A stretch of DNA of 64,000 nt from positions 11,899,649 to 11,963,648 of the forward strand of contig JAFMSR010000016.1 of NCBI GenBank assembly GCA_022818135.1, in the 5' to 3' direction. The first letter of the stretch is position 1. Every line of letters starts with the position of its first letter. The notes under the pieces were generated by a model. That model worked only from the letters and a program-made list of their open reading frames with translations, was not told the origin of the DNA and ran no database searches. Made by a program: the position numbers and the translations under genes. This DNA is from Saxidomus purpurata. Taxonomy: Eukaryota > Mollusca > Bivalvia > Venerida > Veneridae. Below are positions 25,373 to 39,182 of this stretch, in pieces.

Positions 25373-25535
25373 TCAGCGTTGTTATCATTTATCAAACATA
25401 TCTTTTTCGTTCTGATGCACAGTTATAAACCACAAATGCACATTTATAAACCTTTCAGGCCTCTAGCCTTTGTGGTTAATTACTGCGCATCAGAACTCAA
25501 ATGATTGTTTATTAGACGATGAACACCGCTGGTAC
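25373..25535. repeat. ~160 bp foldback element, full copy
   Basis: The inner arms GTTCTGATGCACAG and CTGCGCATCAGAAC are inverted copies, continuing through a CCACAAA / TTTGTGG block toward the loop and outward through a CAGCGTTG / CACCGCTG block. A one-armed relative (about 46104-46165, with TTGTTTATTTGACGATGAAC) lies in AGMO intron 1, so this is a dispersed family. Confidence 0.68.
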
Positions 25536-26109
25536 GGATATTTTTATAAATGTATGTAAATTTGGTAGAGTTCGATTAAATTTCAAGCCTGTGCCAGTCA
25601 TCAATAAAGAATACGATCAGCATCTTTGGAGTAATAACATGCGTATACACGTTTTTTACCTTTTTGATTAATTTGATATTTTTGTCAAAATTTGAATTTC
25701 TGTGATTTTTACCATAGGCCTAAATGTTACTGATGCAAAGGAAATTTAAGGTTTAATAAAAGTTACTTCTCTGTTTATCAACAAGCCTGTAGGGCTAAAT
25801 AGAAAAACAACAACAACAACCCCACCTTAACAACAACAACAACAAAAAACCCAATTAGATGTGGAGAACTATATGTACAATAGTGCATGTCTTTGACATA
25901 TCGCTACATCTTGGTTAACATACGTTTAAAAGTCTTTATTGTACCGTCTGCGAAGTCGAGAAAAAAACAAACGAACGGCTAGTGTTATTTCCTACAGGTA
26001 TGTAAGTGGAAAAGAGTGACGCTCTTAACAAGGGAGATAACTTAAAAAATGTTGAAATTGATGTGCTCTATAGCAGGGGAAGTTTTTTTTCTTTTTACAA
26101 TTTTTGATA

Positions 26110-26905
26110 TGATTGTAAGAGGGATGACCCTGAAACAGGCGAGATTAATCTTGCTTATTCAAAATAAGTCGTTAAGAATGATGTCCCCTGATACAGAGCA
26201 CTTAAATACTATAACATTAGTTTAAAATAAATAACGAATGAAGTCGACTGAAAGATGGGAGGTAAATCTTGTCATCTTGAAATAAGTCCATAAGAGTAGT
26301 ATCCCTTGAAAAATGTAAGGCACAACTTGCTATCCTAGAATAAGTCGGAGTGAGGTCTACCGAAATAGGTAACATTAAAATAAATCTGTGTCAGAGTGTG
26401 ATGGTCCTTGAAACAGGGAGGGGGCGGGGGGCGGTAAATCTTGCAATCTTAAAGTAAGTTTGTAAGAGTGATGTACCTTGAAACTGGAGAGATAAATCTT
26501 GCTATCTAAGAATTAGTCGGTAAGAGTGATGACCCCTGAAACAGGGAAAGTAAATCTTGCCATATTGAATTTAGTCTGTAAGAGTATTGTCCATTGAAAG
26601 AGAAGAAGTAAATCTTGTCATCTTAAATTGTATCGGTAAGAGTGATGCCCCTGAAACAGGGGGAGTAAATCTTCCCACCTTCAAGTATGTATGTAAGAGT
26701 GATGTTCCCTGAAACAGGAAACGTAAGTAAAGCTTGCCATGTTAAAAAGTGTCGGTAAGACTGATGTCTCATGAAACACGGGAGGTTAATCTGGCCACCA
26801 TAAACTAGACGGTGAGAATGAATTCCTATGATACAGTAGAGCTAAATCTTGCAGTCTTAAAAGCAGCTTAAAAAAGTAATATGCCCTGAAACAATGGAAT
26901 TAATT
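26110..26905. repeat. diverged minisatellite, ~60 bp unit
   Basis: About 13 units share GTAAGAGTGATG, CCCTGAAACAGGG and TAAATCTTGCCATCTT motifs at roughly 60-base spacing (for example near 26412, 26477, 26539, 26596, 26652, 26710, 26773). Units differ by many substitutions, so the array is old. Frames are broken by stops, so it is not a repeat protein. A G-rich insert lies at about 26417-26433. Confidence 0.85.
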
Positions 26906-29799
26906 ACATGACAAAGTATTATCACTTTATCAGTTTTAACTATTAAATTATATGCACATTGTTAAATAAGTACATGTATACTTAAATCACAGAAATGATT
27001 GCTATAAATATTCCCTTGTATGTTAAAACCTTAGAAGATTGCAAAACATGCACGAAAACCAACAATGTCACATGACTGAGTACGTCTGCACGTTGATTTC
27101 AAGTATCTCCTTTTTGGTACATGCGTATTGCTGAACCGTATCAACTATGATTTGTGATCACCTTCCTGGCGTTCTGATTGGTCCAGTTGTTTACCGATTG
27201 AGTTGTCCAGCGGCGTTTCTCATTTGCAAAGTCCCACCCCGACAGACATGTTGTGTTCTTACTAAAATTCATGTTTTATTGAATTCATTTGGAGCATTAT
27301 TGACTTTGGTATGTACTTATGGGATTATTATGGTGCGTAGTTTATCTATATTTTTATGTAATATATGTATTGTTTATTATGCTTATTTGAAGGTTTCATT
27401 CATACACAGGGTTAGCAATATATGTCTAGGCTCAAAATGAATGTTCAAATTTTTTTTGTATATTGAGCTATTGAATGTAATAAGGTACATGCAATTGCCG
27501 ATATCTGATAACGCACGGGAGGTGCGTGCTTTTCATGCACCGAAACCATATTAAATAGTCGATGGATTTCGTGCAAAATGTTAACAATAAATTATCAAAA
27601 AATAGATATGAGCGATTAGACGCTACTATAAATGTCTTGACTAATAATCTTCTTGTTAACCTTGCAGTTTAAAAGTGCAGACAACTGACATGCATGCATT
27701 ACAGTGAGGCAGATGCGTGTGATATGTAACAAGAAATTTCTTTGGGAGTCTGATCAGATCCATATTTGGTAAGTTTCATATTACTTTTGTTGATGCACCT
27801 TTCGTAGTAGGTTAATTGTTTAATAAATGATTCCAGGGTTTATGAGGTTGTTAAATACAGGCCACTTCACATAATGTTCTGTTCAGAATATATTTTGTTA
27901 TACCGATACACAGTTATTTAGTACATGTATAATTGTTTGCTAATACATCTATGAGTATGATGGAATATGTTTTAAATACATTACTCCCTAAGTTCTTTTT
28001 TTATCTTTTACTCATGTTTGTTTTTAGGTCACAGAATGAAATGGAGATCTGGTACAGTACAGTTCAGTGCACAACAGAAGTATATTGAGTAATGTTGAAC
28101 TTGAGGACAATGTTGAACACAGTATAAATTGTATTTGTGATTAGTTAATGTGACATGGTTTGAAAGTCACAAGGACAGGCTTTAAAGTTATACCCAAATA
28201 ACATTTATCTTTAAAAGCGTCTCCGTTATAAAATGACAGGCAACATCGCGGTGTAACTGACAGGAACATTTTCGTAAACAGTGAATCAGTAATTATTTGA
28301 ACACTTTGTTGCGTCACATACAAGAAGATTTGTTAAAGATGTTTGATTTGATAGCGAGTGATTTGATCGCAATACAGTATCCATGTTAAAACTGTATTTG
28401 GGGTGAACAATTAACAGTGCTTACAGTACTATTACAGTTTTACTGTTGCAGTAATAATTTGCTGAAGAAAAGTTACTTGTTGGGAGTATCGGATGAATTT
28501 CTTCATATCTCATCTTTGAAACGGAAAGTGCTTTTTATAAATTTAACTGGTTATTTATCGTAGTACTTTATAACGCATTATAGACTTTGTTGTAAACACC
28601 AATGAGCTGAGCTAACGCATATTCGGAGTTGTTCCACTTAATTCCTAGTTATTCCTAGTTATACGTGGGAACTTACTACACATCAGAATCCGAAGCCGGA
28701 TTTTCACGAAATAGAAGGAAGTTGCAGTTAACTAGGACTATTTTAGCACTACTATGTCTTTCACTGGCTCCCATGCATGGCCACAATATTCAGTAAATGA
28801 CTGCGCTGTTTTCAATTATAATAAAAGAAATAACAAGCTTTCACACTTTGACAATGACCATCCGTTTCACACGGGAAGAAAGTGATTCAGTTTCCAGAGA
28901 TATATTTATTCGAAGAGGAAGTGTAGGACTATTTTAGAAATAGGACAATTTTTGAAAATGTGTAGTGATCACATCAGGGCAGTGATGTCAGAGCAGAAGA
29001 TCAAGTATCATCTGGTAGGGTGAGTACACTAGATTAAGTAACACAGAAATTGTGGTAATAGAGCTACAAGATAAACTTGCACTTTTACTTAGAGCAAGTT
29101 TTTAGATTTATCTGACAGTTACCACAGTTTTTGTAGTTAGTTTCGTTCTTGTTAGAGACAATGTACAGTTAGTTCTGGCTTCCAAAACTTTAAATGCTGC
29201 TATTTTTACATGTTTTTGGTTGGATCAGATACATAGATTTGTTACTATGTCTCTGGTTAGATTTAGTTTTGAAGTTTTGGAACAGCTCCGTCACGAAACC
29301 TTACAATTTTTCATCTAATGTACGTTGAGTAGGGAAATATGCAAAATGGCGACCAAGTTGTGAAAATTCTGACCTGTCAGAAACTTTCGCAATACCTTAC
29401 GTTTAAATACTGATATTTTGACATTAAAATGTGGCATTTAAAACTATTTTATATTGGTAGACTAAATCATAACTGTTTTCATCCATTTCTTATGAAATAA
29501 CATAATACGAGCGTTGCAGATACGTGACACCAATATTGGTAAGGTTTCCCTACGGAGTAAGCTTCAATGTACCCGTCAAGCATATGAACCGGGTACGCTG
29601 AAGTTCTTTAGGTATTGTATAGTAAGATAGGATTCTCGACTTTGCCGTGACGTCATACTGGCCAGTTCACCAATCGCTTTCATTTCTTCATTCGATAAAA
29701 GGTGAATACTCGGTCTTTACCGTAGATTTATATGCAAGTTTAAATCTATTTCAAACGAAACGGAAGCTTTTAACGACATAGAATTATTCATTTTTATGA
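26906..29799. other. gene-free stretch
   Basis: No supported exon. A weak inverted repeat pairs about 29050-29095 with 29098-29140 (TTGTGGTAA against TTACCACAG). An open frame at 27147-27440 has no recognisable family and lacks splice partners. Confidence 0.45.
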
Positions 29800-32700
29800 C
29801 TATAAGCTAATGGTATACAATCGTCTCCTTGAACTTTTATGCATCCGTCAAATCCGACAGACATAGCGTCCGTCCAGACGTCAAGCCGAAATCTTGTGAA
29901 CACCCCCGAATAACTCCTACTTAAACCGGATGAGATTTTGTAAACTCCAGGGATGAACAAGTTGATGTGTAGTATTGGTAGTAAAGGAAGGCATTTTCTC
30001 GGTAACAATTTTTAACAGAATTAGTGGCCGTTTTATTGATAATTGCACTATTACCATATAGAAATTTTGTGAAAGCAAAAACTAGTAAACCGGAAGGAAG
30101 ATCATGAAAATAAACATACAGTGCATGAACAACTTCTATTAGTAGATAAGAAGGAAGAAACTAATGGGCTGACCAAATTCATATCCGAATTAGGCCCTTT
30201 GTTTGGAGTTTATAAGATATATTCCATATAGAAGTTGTGTTTTAGAGAGATTCTGGTCGATTAAACCGGTTTGAGATTTTGCTTAAACTTCCAGTGATGA
30301 ACAACCTTAATGTGGTTTGGTTATTGAAGCCAGGAATGTTCGGCAGCCAATTTATTCAACAACATCAGTCTTGTGAAACCCTGCTTGTTGATTGGTTCTT
30401 CCGCATGGCATATAAATAATTGAACATATAAATACATTTGTAATTTATTACATATACATAAGGTTAGCTTGGTTTAGATCATTTTGTGTATATGTACAGT
30501 AATGAAACAGTAGGAATGAAGAAAGTTCACGTTCCACAAAAAAGCTTAACTTAACGGATAGCTAGCCTTGTTTATGATCAGGAACTGCAGAGTTGGGTAT
30601 CCTGTCCTTTGGACACGAATTCTAGGTATGACTAGAAGCCACATGGTAGTGTTTACAATGGTGTCATTGAAGTTAAAAATGCATTTATGTAAGATATACA
30701 ATCAGTTACACGTAGAGTCCAGCGATGAAGGCCGAGAGAATTACCTTTCCCGAATATAAATCATACCTTGTTAATCGGATATGTAACCAGGAATTATTTA
30801 GCTGCAAGTTAGGTTATTGTCCTACTAAAGCTGTTTGAGCATATTACTTATCTATAATGTTTTACACTTAGGTTTTACTGAAATTGAGTACGATAGATAA
30901 TAGATAATTGCTTGCTATTTAGAGTAGTAACGCACAAAAAATAACCGAAAAGAAGTGTTAGAAAATAAACATTCAGTAAGAGTACATATTCAATTTAAGT
31001 TGTTACAATATGTAGACAATTAAAGAGTTCTGATCTATTCATATCCGAATGTACACTGTTTATTGTAGGTCAATAGATGTTTATATACATTAATAGTTGG
31101 TTTTTAATAGAAATCCTGCGTCGATTATTTAGAGATGTTATAGCGTCTGACGTAGTATTTGCGTTGTTTGGCTTCCATTGAACCGGCGTTTGCGTCAGGC
31201 ATGGTGGTCAACAACACGTTTCTATGTGAAACAAAGCATGTTGAATGGTTCTTCACCAGGGTATTCCAGTTACGTATGCATATTGGTTAGTTCGCGTTTA
31301 CGTGACGTCTATTGTGTTGTCACTTTTAATAGATACCAGACAGATAAACGTAGAATATTGAGTTCTACTTTGGCCTTATTAATTTATTTTTGTCGAATCA
31401 GTAATCGTAGACTCAGGAACGGTAGAATCATGTATATTCGTACGTTCCTGAACCAATCCGCCGGATAAGAGACCACGTGTCCGGTTGTTTACATTGCCTG
31501 TAAATATGAATTTGAAAAATTGACATATGCAAAATATACAATGTCAGTTAGACATTGTGTCAGCATAAACAAAGCCGTTTGAAAGCGAATCGAATGTTGC
31601 CTGGACATACTAAATCGTATATTGTATTAATATCATGTAACAAGGAAACCCTAGGGCTGCAATTAGGGCTATAGTCCACTAAAGAAGCTGTTCATGCAGT
31701 TTATTACTTAGATCTAACATGGACATAAGATTTAGGTCTAATGTACATATCAACTTAAGAGTACAATCATTGATATAGACATCCGTTTAGGTTGTAGGTA
31801 CACAATAAAGAAGATACACTAAATGTAAAAGTGACATAGCGATGATGAAATGTGATTATCAACATAGTGAAACAATAAGGAAAATGTACATCGTCAATCC
31901 GAAACAGTCATTGAAGTACACTGTATTATATTAAAACAAACAGATTTGTGCAATATGCATATTTAGCTATTAAATAAAATTAAGTACGGTACATTCATAC
32001 TTAGTTCACCCTGAAGAGGCAACTAGAGCGCTATCGAAATGTAGATGTTGGGCGTTGTTTCGCTTCTTCCAGCGCAGTTTGCGTAAATGGTAAGGCTACG
32101 CGCATTTTCTATGCTAAAGAAAACAAGTAAAGCACAGTCATCTTATCTGGTTTGTATAATTTTACATTATTTCGCTTCCCCTTCTTTCAGCAAATTATTT
32201 TATACCTTGCTATGATCTGCCTGTAATGTCTGCGCTTTGAACACCGTAACTTGGAAAACTTTTTGGTGTTCGTGAGTAAATTCGTGCTATTACCTGTCCG
32301 TTTTTGTCCAACAACATTATTTTCCGGACCAAAAAACTGCATATTGAGTATCGTACAGTAAAAGGACGAAAATGTCAGTGTTGGGAAGCATCTAAAAATT
32401 ACCATCAACTCACGTCATTTTAGATGTTATCGTCGCATGAAAGTGTCTATAACATTAATTACGCTCTAATGTCTGTTGTTTTTAGCCTTGTTAAAGATTG
32501 CTTGGCTGAAGACTGTGAAAAAAAAAAATGGTAATCCACTTTTTCAAAACATTTTTCAAATATTTGCTTTCTTTATGCTTGAAAACTGGCATATCCGAAG
32601 ATTACAGTGAAGATATAGACACCGTTATTTGCGTCACAGTGACGCGCTATTTTCCCTGGCGAAGATATGCGTGAATTACCGTATTTATTTTGGCCTCATT

Positions 32701-34860
32701 AATTTATTTTTGTTGACATAATCGAGGCTTTGGCTGTTTGATGCATGTGGGACGTCTGTGCATCCATCCGTCCGGATGAGCCTTTCCAGTTTTAATTCCG
32801 GGTTTATGTCCTCATGCCGTAAAGATATTACAATTGTATCACTTGGCAAAACTATTCACCCTCAAAAAGACGGATATGTCGCGTTACACTAGAGAACCGT
32901 ATAGTTCACTGGAAACATGAATACCAGTGGACATCTAAATTCCTGTATGTGCGTTTAATTTTAACAAAGTTATTAAAATATAGTCGTAAATGGCGTAAAC
33001 CCCCTTTGTCAATAATATAATAGCTGTTATTGAAATAACGTCTGTATCAAACAAGTTTGAAAAATCTGCCTTATATACGCAATGATTTACTTTTTAAAGG
33101 TCCACATATCAACTCAAAGGTACTAAGTCATCTTGATCTCATAATTAGCAAGTACATTTTCGTTTTGCAAGTCAATAAATAATGAAGATTGGCAGGTTAA
33201 AAGAACATAAAGTGTATGGATCGTTAATGGACCATGAATTATGTTGAATCTCAGTGAATCCACAAAATGACCACCCAGGCTTTTAAATGTGCTTCCATTG
33301 TCAATCCAAAAATAATCGATATTGAACTGTGAGTTATTTACAAACAATTTTAAATACCAACTATCATTTTTATTAAAAATGTATTTTTGAGCTTTTAATA
33401 ACTAGTATATTGAACGCTTTCGATAGAATCGGACCTTTAGAAGCGTTGTCAAAATGTTAAAAGATATCATTATCTTCAGATTGCGTTTAAATTTACTGTC
33501 AATGTCTACGTTTATTCACGGGATAACACGAGCTCGTGGGAGGTTGGTCCCGAGCCTTAGGCAAAGGCAAGTCCATCTTGCTCGGTTGTCAGTATGTTTT
33601 TGACAAATAGGTCCGTTAAGGCTGTTGCTTGGCATATAATAACATATAAAAGTCATTAAAATTAAATTCCGAAACGCTCGTTACTGATTTTAACAAAGTT
33701 ATTGAAAAATAAGTACATGTTCTGTAAACTCCGTTTGTTCAGTAAAAATTATAGTACGGATATGGAAAGCCCGTAACTGTTGATGCTATAAAACGAAGAT
33801 TGTAAAAAATGTCCATTTTTATAACGGCCAATGTTCTGCGCATAACTTTTAAAATGGTTATAACGGCGCTTGAATTCCCGTTAACACTTGTTAAAGGATA
33901 CCGGCAAAACCTGGGCAGAAGTAGCACAATTTAGTTGCTAGAAATTGTAGAAAAACAGAAATTTCATCGTGATCGTCGATTTCAAAGTGAATTCATTGAG
34001 ATTGGTTTAACTCACCACCTTACATTCACATTGAGGAATCAACACAAAGCCCTATCAAAATGTGAAGAAATGGTATGTATGCGTAGTTGATACTGTCAAT
34101 GTTTACTTAACTCTACAGGATACATGAGCTCGTGAAGGAAGACGAGTCCCTATTGCTCTTGTCAGTATGAATGTGTCATAGATCTCTGAAGGGCTCTGGC
34201 TGAGGTAAATATAGTCAGTAAATAAATCTATAGTTTTATTCCTGTGTACGGTTGATTTTAACCACGTTATTTTAAAAACAAGCTGTAAATGTGCTATATA
34301 CTTCCATCGTCAATCCAAAACAGCCGATATTGAAGTAAGTTATGAAATAATGTGAAAAATATATCTTTTTCTATATGCGGATATTTTAACCTTATAATAA
34401 GTATGAGAACTAGTTGTCGGGAACAGTAAAAGGATATCATTGCCTTTGCAAATGTGCGTATTAGAGCTTTTTGTAGATAGTGATTTCACAAGTACTGGCG
34501 AATTCCTGATGGACGTTTTCAAAGCGGATTCATTGAGATGGACTCGGTTCGTCATCTTACATTTAAATTGAGGAATCACCTAAAAACCCTATCCCATTGT
34601 GACAAATGGAAGAGATGTCCGGTTGATACTGTCGATGTTATTTAACGCTACAGGATACACGATCGCCTGAAGGAAGACGAGTCCACAAAGCAAGTCCATC
34701 TTGCTTTTGTCAGTATGAATGATTCTGAAGGGCTCTTGTTGAGGTAAGTATAACCAGTTTATAAATATATAGTTTAATTTCTGTGTTCATTTGATTTTAA
34801 TTAAGTTATCAAAATAAAGTTAATTGTATCCTTACTTTTGTAGATCTATTAATGCGTTCA
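29800..34860. repeat. block of diverged kb-scale tandem duplications
   Basis: Several stretches recur in the same orientation and order with many differences. CTTCCAT(T/C)GTCAATCCAAAA recurs near 33291 and 34304, with a CATCGTCAATCCGAAACAG relative near 31888. A GATTTTAACAAAGTTATTGAAAA type recurs near 32955, 33685, 34250 and 34790. AACAGGATACA(C/T)GA with GAAGGAAGACGAGTCC recurs near 34120 and 34655. AACCAGGAATTATTTAGCTGCAA near 30786 matches AACAAGGAAACCC..GGCTGCAA near 31638. Together they imply an old array of units of several hundred bases to about 1 kb. No coding function was seen. Confidence 0.6.
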
Positions 34861-34929
34861 TATACGAGTTCAGACTAAACAGCTGATAAGATATGGATTC
34901 TGGCATGAATATTGAACAGACGTAAGTAT

Positions 34930-35705
34930 GCCCCCACCTAAGATGAACGGATATATAGGTTTACACATGTCCGTCGGTTTGTCTGTCGGAAGACTAAACC
35001 TTTTTCGATCATTAACCAGAGAGAGAACATTTTGGCCTAGGTAAATCGAACTAAGTAGGTTGGTTAGTCATAGAAAGACATTTTGAGGTCAAAGGGTCAA
35101 ACTCAAAGTAAACCTCAACAAAAAATGTGTTCGATCAACAACTATACAGTGCTTTGGCCTAGGTTCCTCAAAGTGTTGAGGTTGGATGGTCCTGACAAAA
35201 TGACTATAATGATTTCAAGGTCAACGTTACCGTGACCTTCAACAGAAACAACTTGACCGATCAATAACTAGATCATGTTTTAGCCTACGTTCCCCAAAGT
35301 CGGTAGGTTAGTTTGTCCTGACAAGAAGATGACCCATATTGATTTTGACGTCAACAGTTTATAGGTCAAGGTCACCGTGACCTTTAACTGAAAACAAGAG
35401 TCCGCTCAGTAACTAGAGAACGTGTTTGCCTAGTGCCCTGAAACTTTGTAGATAGGTTGGTCATGACCAGTAGATGGCCCCTACCGATTTATAGGCCAAC
35501 AGGTCAATGTTGAAGGTCACAATGACCTTCAACAAATTATTTTGTTTAATCAATATGTGGAGGCTGCATTGTTCTAGTGTCCTCAAACTTAGTGGATGTG
35601 TTGGTCATAACCAGTAGATGACCCATATCGCCGCTCAACTGGTCAAAGGTCAAAGTCACGGTGACCTTAAATGAATTGGCTAATTACATTCCGTCAGGTG
35701 GGCAT
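34930..35705. repeat. dispersed repeat with internal ~125 bp units and palindromic AGGTCA sites
   Basis: After a TCCGTCGGTTTGTCTGTCGG start, segments of about 120-130 bases recur. Each has a TTGGTCATGACCAGTAGATGACCC-type part and ends in an AGGTCAC-TGACCTT palindrome. Two sites are exact AGGTCAnnnTGACCT palindromes (35369-35383 and 35514-35528); others are one or two bases off. It is a mobile-type repeat seen here without coding content. Confidence 0.7.
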
Positions 35706-37254
35706 ACATGTTTTACAAACATCTCTGTTAATGTTTCACGTGGATTTCAGGCACTAAGACGTCTAACACATGCAGAATGAGAAAATCTACTCACATAATG
35801 GATTATGGCAAATTATGAATCGGGTAAATATACACAATTTCTTTCTTTTTATGGCCACTGTAAATTCTACCAGCTTGTCAACCCACTTGTCTGTAACGAA
35901 CTACTTCAAACATATAGACCACACACCCAATCCTGATACTATATTAAGAGTTATTTGCTGAAAGAACGGTAAGAGTAAAATATAACACATATGCCATTCT
36001 CTACGTTATAATTACTACCTGGTCGTTCGGGCTAAAAATTAAATTCACTACATGTATTCTTGAACTTGTTAAATGCCGATTGAATGTGATTTTTTCATTT
36101 TTAGTTTACTAGTACAGTTACTCTCGAGTCCGTTTCCTGGAAAAGACATGGAGGTACAGTTGTGAAAGTGGTCATCCACTTGTTTTGATGTTGATTGACT
36201 AGTATTGAAGATCAGAATAGTCGTCTGCTGCCTGTCTAAAGCTTATTGAATTAGAAGTTAATTGTGGCGAAGCTGTATGGATGCCCACAGGTTAAACTCA
36301 GTATAACAAGACATTTTATTGTTTCTTATATAGAGACTATCATATTACTTGTTAGTTTCCGGCAAAATTATGATGGGATGATGATTTAGCGAAAAGTTCT
36401 GTGGTATGTTTGTCAGAATAGATATCAATTTCCATATTTTCTAATGTAATATGTCATACTGTAAGATTGAGATATTTTTGTCGTCAACTGAATTCATGTT
36501 ACGTTCCTTCTCATTACTCTACCCACTTTACTAAAAATCTCTCTATAAATCTTTCTTTCCTGGTATTTAGTAATCACAAAGGTTTTCCCCAGATATTTTG
36601 CCTACAGTATGAACAAGACCTTTGTTTAAGAAAGCAAAAATAAAAAAGGCAAAGGTTGGCGTGCATGTAAGAAAAACTGAGAAAATATGTGCTTTAGATT
36701 TCGACGAGCTTTGAAAGAACAAAATTAAGAACTGTATTAGAAACTTGTAATTAGCATCTTTTTATATCCTGGCAGTTCCTTTATAGTAAATTATTGAATT
36801 AAGTAAATATCTTAAACAGTCTTTAAGAAGTACTATTTTTGTACCCCATTTTAATGTTTAGCAAAATTTGTCACAGTCAATTGTAGTCACAGCGAAGTCA
36901 AACTTTTATTCTCAAAGTTGTTAAATCTGTTCGCATTAAAATATTGCTATTGCGCAAATGTTTGTTACTGGATAATTGTGTTTCCATTTTAATTATAATT
37001 TTGAATTGTTACAAATATAAATTTTCGGAAATGCGAAAATCGAAAACCTTTCAACAGTGTAACCTTAAACGACGGTAAACCAAAACAAGTTTTGACTACT
37101 TTAAGGTAGTCAGGTTGTAAAATATCACTTTGTCAAGCATTTCACAAAGACATTTCAGCTTACATTCAAATCATTAAATCGCATAAACATATAATGGATA
37201 AAAAAGTTTCATGTTCTAGATCTTAGTTTATGCATTTTGTGTATTATTATGTTC
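35706..37254. other. gene-free stretch with a SINE body remnant
   Basis: About 36110-36260 resembles the body of the SINE at 21800-21935 (CTCTCGAGTCC, CTGGAAAA, GAGGTAC). The rest shows no exon or repeat that I can name. Confidence 0.4.
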
Positions 37255-38324
37255 CAGGTTGTAATGTTAATTCAACTTAAACTACAGACTGATCTTATAA
37301 CAACACAAAGCTGGTGTAAGAAAAACAATATGGCAATAAACCCTGTCAAAACTACATGTAGACTATAGGTTCCAGACAAAAGCTAGCTGGCATGAATGAT
37401 CTGAAACGTATGTTGAAAATACTAGTATAATTCATGTTGATTCACAAAAACTATTAGGAATTCATATTGATAAAAAGTTTAACATGGAAAACACACATAG
37501 ATAAAACTTGCACGAAACTGGTTTCAAAATTATTTCTTTTAAAAAAGAATTCAGCATTTCCTTACCCATGAGATGAAACAGCTATTTTACAACGCCTATA
37601 TGCACCTACATTTATTATGGATGTTTAACATGGCACGGAGCTAACATGACCGATGTAAATAGAATTACTAAACTGCAAAAACGATCAGCCAGAGTTATAC
37701 TAAAGTCAACAAATTTACACGATCGTCTGAGAGTTCAATAACCTTAAATGGCTTTCTTTCCCCAGCAGAGCAAATATTTTACTGGCATATTAGTTTATAA
37801 AGCTCTTCATAATTTGACACCTTCATATATCAAAGATCTAATTATATTCTCAAATACAGCCTATGAATTGCGGTCAAAATCCAGGAAAGATATCACACAC
37901 AAAACACCTAACACAAATATCTCAAGAAGACATTTAGTTACTTTAGTATGGAAATTTGGAACCAAATACCTGTTGATATAAGACTTTTATCAAGTGTCAG
38001 TGCGTTCAAATATAGCTTAAAAACATTTCTGCTTAAGACTGATAAATTGTAAATACTTTTTGCAACCTACTTTATATTGTAAGTGAAACATAATCTTTTA
38101 TGTCTGTCATTATTTCTATATCTTAATGTAATAGTATGCATATACGATAGTCTTATTCATATTGTGTTGTTTATACTCGTTTGAATTTGTTTTAAAATTG
38201 TTTAAGAAGGCCTCATTGTATATAAGATTTATCACCTATTAATGTACGCACTTAATATTTGTTAGTCTTAATGAGTTACCTTCTGAAAATAAAGAGATTA
38301 TTATTATTATTATTATTATTATTA
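37255..38324 (+). pseudogene. CR1/L2-like LINE fossil, 3' end of reverse transcriptase ORF
   Basis: Translated in shifting frames, the segment gives the C-terminal part of a non-LTR retrotransposon polymerase. About 37300-37370 reads SWCKKNNMAINPVKTTC, the conserved late RT motif. About 37445-37500 reads LLGIHIDKKFNME. An intact stretch at 37748-37981 holds VYKALHNLTPSYIKDLI and LRSKSRKDI, the typical end of CR1/L2-type ORF2. Stops and frameshifts break it. It ends with AATAAAGAG and an ATT repeat (to 38324), like the microsatellite tails of this LINE group. The 5' part of the element is missing, as is usual for truncated insertions. Confidence 0.85.
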
Positions 38325-38744
38325 TGGGCTAATGATCACTTACGATGTTACAATTATTCATAGATGAGATGCCTTATCGGCGAAATTTATTGTTCTGTAT
38401 AAAAGCAAAGAAAGGCATACGTCATTTTTTTATAGTAAATAGAATCCTGTTTTCAAATAAACAGAATACAATAATAAGGTTACCTTGAAATATATTTTGA
38501 TAATTCTGAGCATAATCTGAGTGATCATGGTGCTTTAATTTTTTGTGATGTGTTTTTTTACTGTAATATATGTATGAGTCATGTTCTAGATATGTATACT
38601 TATTATCTAATATGAAAGTGTTCAACTGTTTAAATGAACTTGTCAGTTTCTCAATATTCAAAGTATCATGTTCCATCTATCAATACAGTCAAACTTGTGA
38701 AAGAAGACCACTGACCGGTACAAACTTCAGCTGTCCTTGTAGAC

Positions 38745-39182
38745 CGGTGGTCTTTATTCACAAGGTGTTCCACTATAAATGAATGGTGCACGCCCCCCCC
38801 CCCCCCCCCCCTCTGTTGGTCTTTATTCACAAGGTGTTCCACTATAATGAATGGTGGACGTTTTTTATGCAGGTCATTATTCACAAGGTGTTCCACTATA
38901 AATGAATGGTGCACATTCTCCCCGCCCCCTGTTGGTCTTTATTCACAAGTTGTTCCACTATAAATGAATGGTGCACGTCCCCCCTGTTGGTCTTTATTCA
39001 AAAGGTGTTCTACTAAAAATGAATGGTGCACGTTCCCCCCCCCCTCTCTCTCTGTTGGTCTTTATTCACGAGGTGTTCCACCATACATGAATGGTGGATT
39101 TTCTTTATTCACAAGGTGTTCCACTATAAATGAATTGTGCACGTTTTACCGTGTTTATCTTTATTCACAGGGTGGTCTTTAA
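38745..39182. repeat. minisatellite, ~52-70 bp unit with variable C/T runs
   Basis: About seven units share GGTCTTTATTCACAAGGTG and TTCCACTATAAATGAATGG. Between units lies a C-rich or T-rich run of variable length, including about 20 C near 38791-38810. Within each unit ATTCA and TGAAT can pair. Open frames across the array are by-products of the repeat. Confidence 0.88.

Noticed and set aside
27147..27440. 97-codon plus-strand open frame
   Set aside because: The hydrophobic, cysteine-rich translation is typical of random AT-rich DNA; no homologous family is recognised.
38666..39182. Open frames with HSFIVEHLVN-type repeats on both strands
   Set aside because: They are translations of the 38.7-39.2 kb minisatellite, not a repeat protein gene.
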